Source of the DNA: an uncultured Paraprevotella sp.
Lineage (GTDB): Bacteria; Bacteroidota; Bacteroidia; Bacteroidales; Bacteroidaceae
NCBI GenBank assembly: GCA_944320775.1
Contig: CALUIV010000001.1
Coordinates: 62,001 to 126,000 of the forward strand
Reading direction: 5' to 3'
DNA length: 64,000 nt
The notes below the pieces were generated by a model. The model did no database searches, was not told where the DNA came from, and saw only the letters and a program-made list of their open reading frames with translations. Made by a program: the position numbers and the translations under genes. The first letter of the stretch is position 1. Every line of letters starts with the position of its first letter. Below, piece by piece: positions 61,732-64,000 of the stretch.

Positions 61732-63459
61732 ATGATCATGAATTCACGTTTATCCGTGTCCGGCCTGCTGCTAGGAGCATGTCTGTTTGCCGGTGTTCCT
61801 TTTTCTGTCCAGGCGTCTGGTGCATTATTGAAATCCTCGAGTGAAATAACGGCATTGTCTGTTGCTCCGCGCAAACAGAAGCAGGCTGTCAATCTTGATT
61901 CAGCAGCATCTGCCCTGTTTGCTGATCCATTGCTGACCAAGCTGAAACGGCGCACTTCCGAAAAAGACATTGCTTCTTGTCCTGATGCCGATCTTCGGGC
62001 GCTTGCCTTGCAGCTGCACCGCAAGGAATATTCCCAAAAATTTCGCGTAGCCCATTTCGAACCGGTCTACAGTCCTGAAGCTTTAGGCCGTCTGTTGCAT
62101 ATTGGCAACGGTTACAGTCGCTATCAGCATGTCACAGGTATGGCTTTAGGTCCCGGCCGCCATATCGTGGTTGTCGAAGGCCTGAAAGAGGGTAGTCCGT
62201 TGGCACTCCGCATAGCCGAACTCTATGCGCCGAAGCAGGGCGACAAAGACTGGAGCCTGCATTCCGAAACCTATCCTTTGAAGAATGGCATCAACGTTAT
62301 CGAGAAAAAGACCGACTGGGTAGGTCTGGCCTATATGGACTACTATTTTGACCAGCCCGAGCAGGAGAACAACATCCGGGTGCATTTTGTTACCGGAGCT
62401 GTGAACGGTTACTTTGATGCCGCTCATGATACCAATGCCGATTGGGATGTACTTTTGTCCCGTGCCGTCTATCCGGTATTCGATGCTGTGGGAAGCAATG
62501 TGCATCTGGCCTATCCGGTTGCTGACCTGAAACGCTATGCCGCAGGAAAGGGACGCGAGTTGATTTCCGTCTACGAAGAACTAGTGGGGCATCAGCAGGA
62601 AATCATCGGTTGGAAAAAATATAAACGTATTCCGAAAAATAAGATTTTTGCCCGGGTGAACTATGGCTATTATATGTTCCGCGACGGCAATGGTGTTGCT
62701 TTTAAGTTCGATACAATGCGCCGGGTTGCCGATCCCGACCACATGCGTCATCGTGATGAGGATGCTTGTTGGGGTTTTGCTCATGAAGTGGGCCATGTTC
62801 ATCAGTTGCGTCCTTATCTGTCCTGGGGTGGTCTGGGCGAGACGAGCAATAATATTTGCAGCCGCTATTGTACCCAGGTTTATGGCTACAAGAACCGTCT
62901 GGCAGCAGCGTTCGAAAAGGCAGAAAAGAATTTCCTCGAGGATGGTATGGCTGGCAAGGTCAGTGGCGTGCGCCGCTCTTCCGGAATGGCCGACTCGGTT
63001 ATCTGTGCTGCCAAGGGGCCCAAAGCCGACTATGCTTTGAGCTATCTTGAAGTGGATGTTTTAGAGCGTCTGGTTCCTTTCTGGAAACTTCAGTGCTATT
63101 TCGTTAAAAACGGTAAACCTGATTTCTATCCGGATCTTTATGAAAAGATGCGTCGCAGCGAAGAAGAGCATCCTGAACTGGCTAAATTGAGCCGCAGTGA
63201 GAATGTCGTTCCTTTCCAGCTTAATTTTGTCCGTGGAGCATCCGAAGTGGCCGGCATCAATCTTTATCCTTATTTCGAAGCATTCGGTTTCTTCCGTTTA
63301 CTGAAGCTGACTTATGGCGACTACGGCACTTATCATTATCATCTGACAGCCGAAATGCGTGATGCCTTTAAAGCCGAGATGGACCAGATGGTGCGCGATG
63401 GCAAACTGCGTGCGCTGACCGATGCTGAACTGCAGGCCATGCTGCATGCCGAAGAATAA
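61732..63459 (+). CDS. M60-family (enhancin/mucinase-type) zinc metallopeptidase
   Basis: A 575-residue exported protease. A signal peptide ends around VPFSVQASG (about residue 28). The peptidase motif is FAHEVGHVHQ, with His351, Glu352 and His355, and the third-ligand Glu in GGLGETSNN about 20 residues on. This is the HExxH-x(8-28)-E pattern of M60 enzymes, many of which cut mucin-type O-glycoproteins. The upstream jelly-roll-like region (GPGRHIVVVEGLKEGS, INVIEKKTDWVGLAYMDYY) is the usual M60 partner domain. No CBM is obvious. It stands alone with its own promoter and terminator. Fucosidase and sulfatase elsewhere in the window fit a mucin-using lifestyle. Confidence 0.88.
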   Translation: MIMNSRLSVSGLLLGACLFAGVPFSVQASGALLKSSSEITALSVAPRKQKQAVNLDSAASALFADPLLTKLKRRTSEKDIASCPDADLRALALQLHRKEYSQKFRVAHFEPVYSPEALGRLLHIGNGYSRYQHVTGMALGPGRHIVVVEGLKEGSPLALRIAELYAPKQGDKDWSLHSETYPLKNGINVIEKKTDWVGLAYMDYYFDQPEQENNIRVHFVTGAVNGYFDAAHDTNADWDVLLSRAVYPVFDAVGSNVHLAYPVADLKRYAAGKGRELISVYEELVGHQQEIIGWKKYKRIPKNKIFARVNYGYYMFRDGNGVAFKFDTMRRVADPDHMRHRDEDACWGFAHEVGHVHQLRPYLSWGGLGETSNNICSRYCTQVYGYKNRLAAAFEKAEKNFLEDGMAGKVSGVRRSSGMADSVICAAKGPKADYALSYLEVDVLERLVPFWKLQCYFVKNGKPDFYPDLYEKMRRSEEEHPELAKLSRSENVVPFQLNFVRGASEVAGINLYPYFEAFGFFRLLKLTYGDYGTYHYHLTAEMRDAFKAEMDQMVRDGKLRALTDAELQAMLHAEE

Positions 63460-63499
63460 GATTGGGAAATATAAAGATAAAAGAGTATCGTAGATAAGA

Positions 63500-63538
63500 A
63501 AACCCGGTCGGAAACCTTTATCGGTCCGACCGGGTTTT
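63500..63538. terminator. Bidirectional terminator between M60 peptidase and valS
   Basis: AAACCCGGTCGGA and TCCGACCGGGTTT form a perfect 13-bp stem with an 11-nt loop, with T runs on both strands. It ends both convergent genes. Confidence 0.92.
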
Positions 63539-63566
63539 TGTTTGAGATAGAAAAAAGTACGCTTTA

Positions 63567-64000
63567 TTATTTTTTCAGTTTCGCCAGACTTTCTTTCAGA
63601 GCGGCAATCTTGCTTTCCGCATCCGCCTGTTTCTTGCGTTCCATTTCCACAACGGCAGCCGGCGCATTAGCCACGAATTTCTCGTTCGACAGCTTCTTCT
63701 GAACTCCGATGAGGAAGCCCTCCAGGTATTTCAGTTCCGCTTCCTGCTTGGCAATTTCGGCTTCTACATCGATCAGGTTGCCCAGAGGTACGGCAAATTC
63801 CGTAGTACCTACCAGGAACGAAGCCGTTCCTTCACCTTTCTGTGCTACTGTCTCGATGCTTTCCAGGTTAGCCATTTTCTTGATTACCGGTTCGTAGGCA
63901 GCCACTGGATTCAGCTCTACCACTTCCAGTTTCAGTGCTTCTTTCGGAGCAATATTCTTCTGGTTGCGCACCGTACGTACGCCGGCCACGATGTTCTTCA
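63567..64000 (-). CDS. valS: Valyl-tRNA synthetase, C-terminal part
   Basis: The C-terminal ~144 residues of ValS, which charges tRNA-Val; the rest lies beyond the right edge. The segment begins within the anticodon-binding tail (VRTVRNQKNIAPKEALKLEV). VPLGNLIDVEAEIAKQEAELKYLEGFLIGVQKKLSNEKFVANAPAAVVEMERKKQADAESKIAALKESLAKL then forms the antiparallel coiled-coil arm typical of bacterial ValS. The stop is at 63567. Nothing unusual is seen. Confidence 0.95.
   Translation of the reverse strand, partial: KNIVAGVRTVRNQKNIAPKEALKLEVVELNPVAAYEPVIKKMANLESIETVAQKGEGTASFLVGTTEFAVPLGNLIDVEAEIAKQEAELKYLEGFLIGVQKKLSNEKFVANAPAAVVEMERKKQADAESKIAALKESLAKLKK

Overview
The window looks like chromosome of a gut-type Bacteroidales bacterium, most like Bacteroides/Parabacteroides and their relatives. 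The signs are: an Rnf complex in the order rseC-B-C-D-G-E-A; a ~1100-residue SecA; families largely confined to Bacteroidetes (DUF4251, DUF4105/Lnb, DUF1847, a PpiD-like SurA_N protein); a Ser-type sulfatase; a GH29 fucosidase; an M60 (mucinase-type) peptidase; and the Bacteroidetes -7 promoter box TAnnTTTG, which I found in front of more than 20 genes. The genus cannot be fixed by eye. I found no tRNA, rRNA, CRISPR array, IS element or phage.

Layout. 0-6.1 kb: marR-tolC efflux start, flavodoxin lipoprotein, His-rich CobW GTPase, and an AAA+ ATPase preceded by a probable structured RNA with its own promoter and terminator. 6.3-11.5 kb: alcohol dehydrogenase, flavin reductase, a decayed lipoprotein gene, DUF1847, TrmH-type methyltransferase, fucosidase. 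11.9-15.3 kb: TPP-riboswitch operon thiE-thiC-thi4. 15.5-19.1 kb: DUF4251 lipoprotein, rpsP, OPT transporter. 19.3-25.1 kb: complete rnf operon. 25.1-27.7 kb: galE and a YbdG-like MscS channel. 27.7-32.2 kb: five-gene minus-strand operon (LacI regulator, NhaC, DUF3298 lipoprotein, rsmG, MBL hydrolase). 32.4-42.3 kb: large two-half sensor-kinase-like protein, its response regulator, a half-length AbgT-like membrane protein, a UvrD/PcrA helicase and two glycosyltransferases. 42.35-48.3 kb: folK, then a decaying sulfatase/GH2/histidine-kinase island. 48.3-54.6 kb: coaX-OMP-lptC-CNNM-ppiD envelope operon. 54.7-64 kb: Lnb-like protein, phosphatase-like pseudoenzyme, secA, a small acidic protein, M60 peptidase, and the end of valS.

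How they work together. rnf (ferredoxin:NAD+ coupling to ion pumping) and NhaC belong to an anaerobic Na+/H+ energy economy. The Thi4 carries His where yeast has the sacrificial Cys, as expected for a sulfide-using catalytic enzyme in an anaerobe. Fucosidase, sulfatase, GH2 (now broken) and M60 peptidase point to host-glycan/mucin use. The strongest leads for new biology are the structured RNA at 5.9-6.1 kb and the sensor cluster at 32.4-38 kb, in which the canonical ATPase motifs and the best H-box sit in different halves of one polypeptide and a half-size transporter-like protein is co-transcribed.
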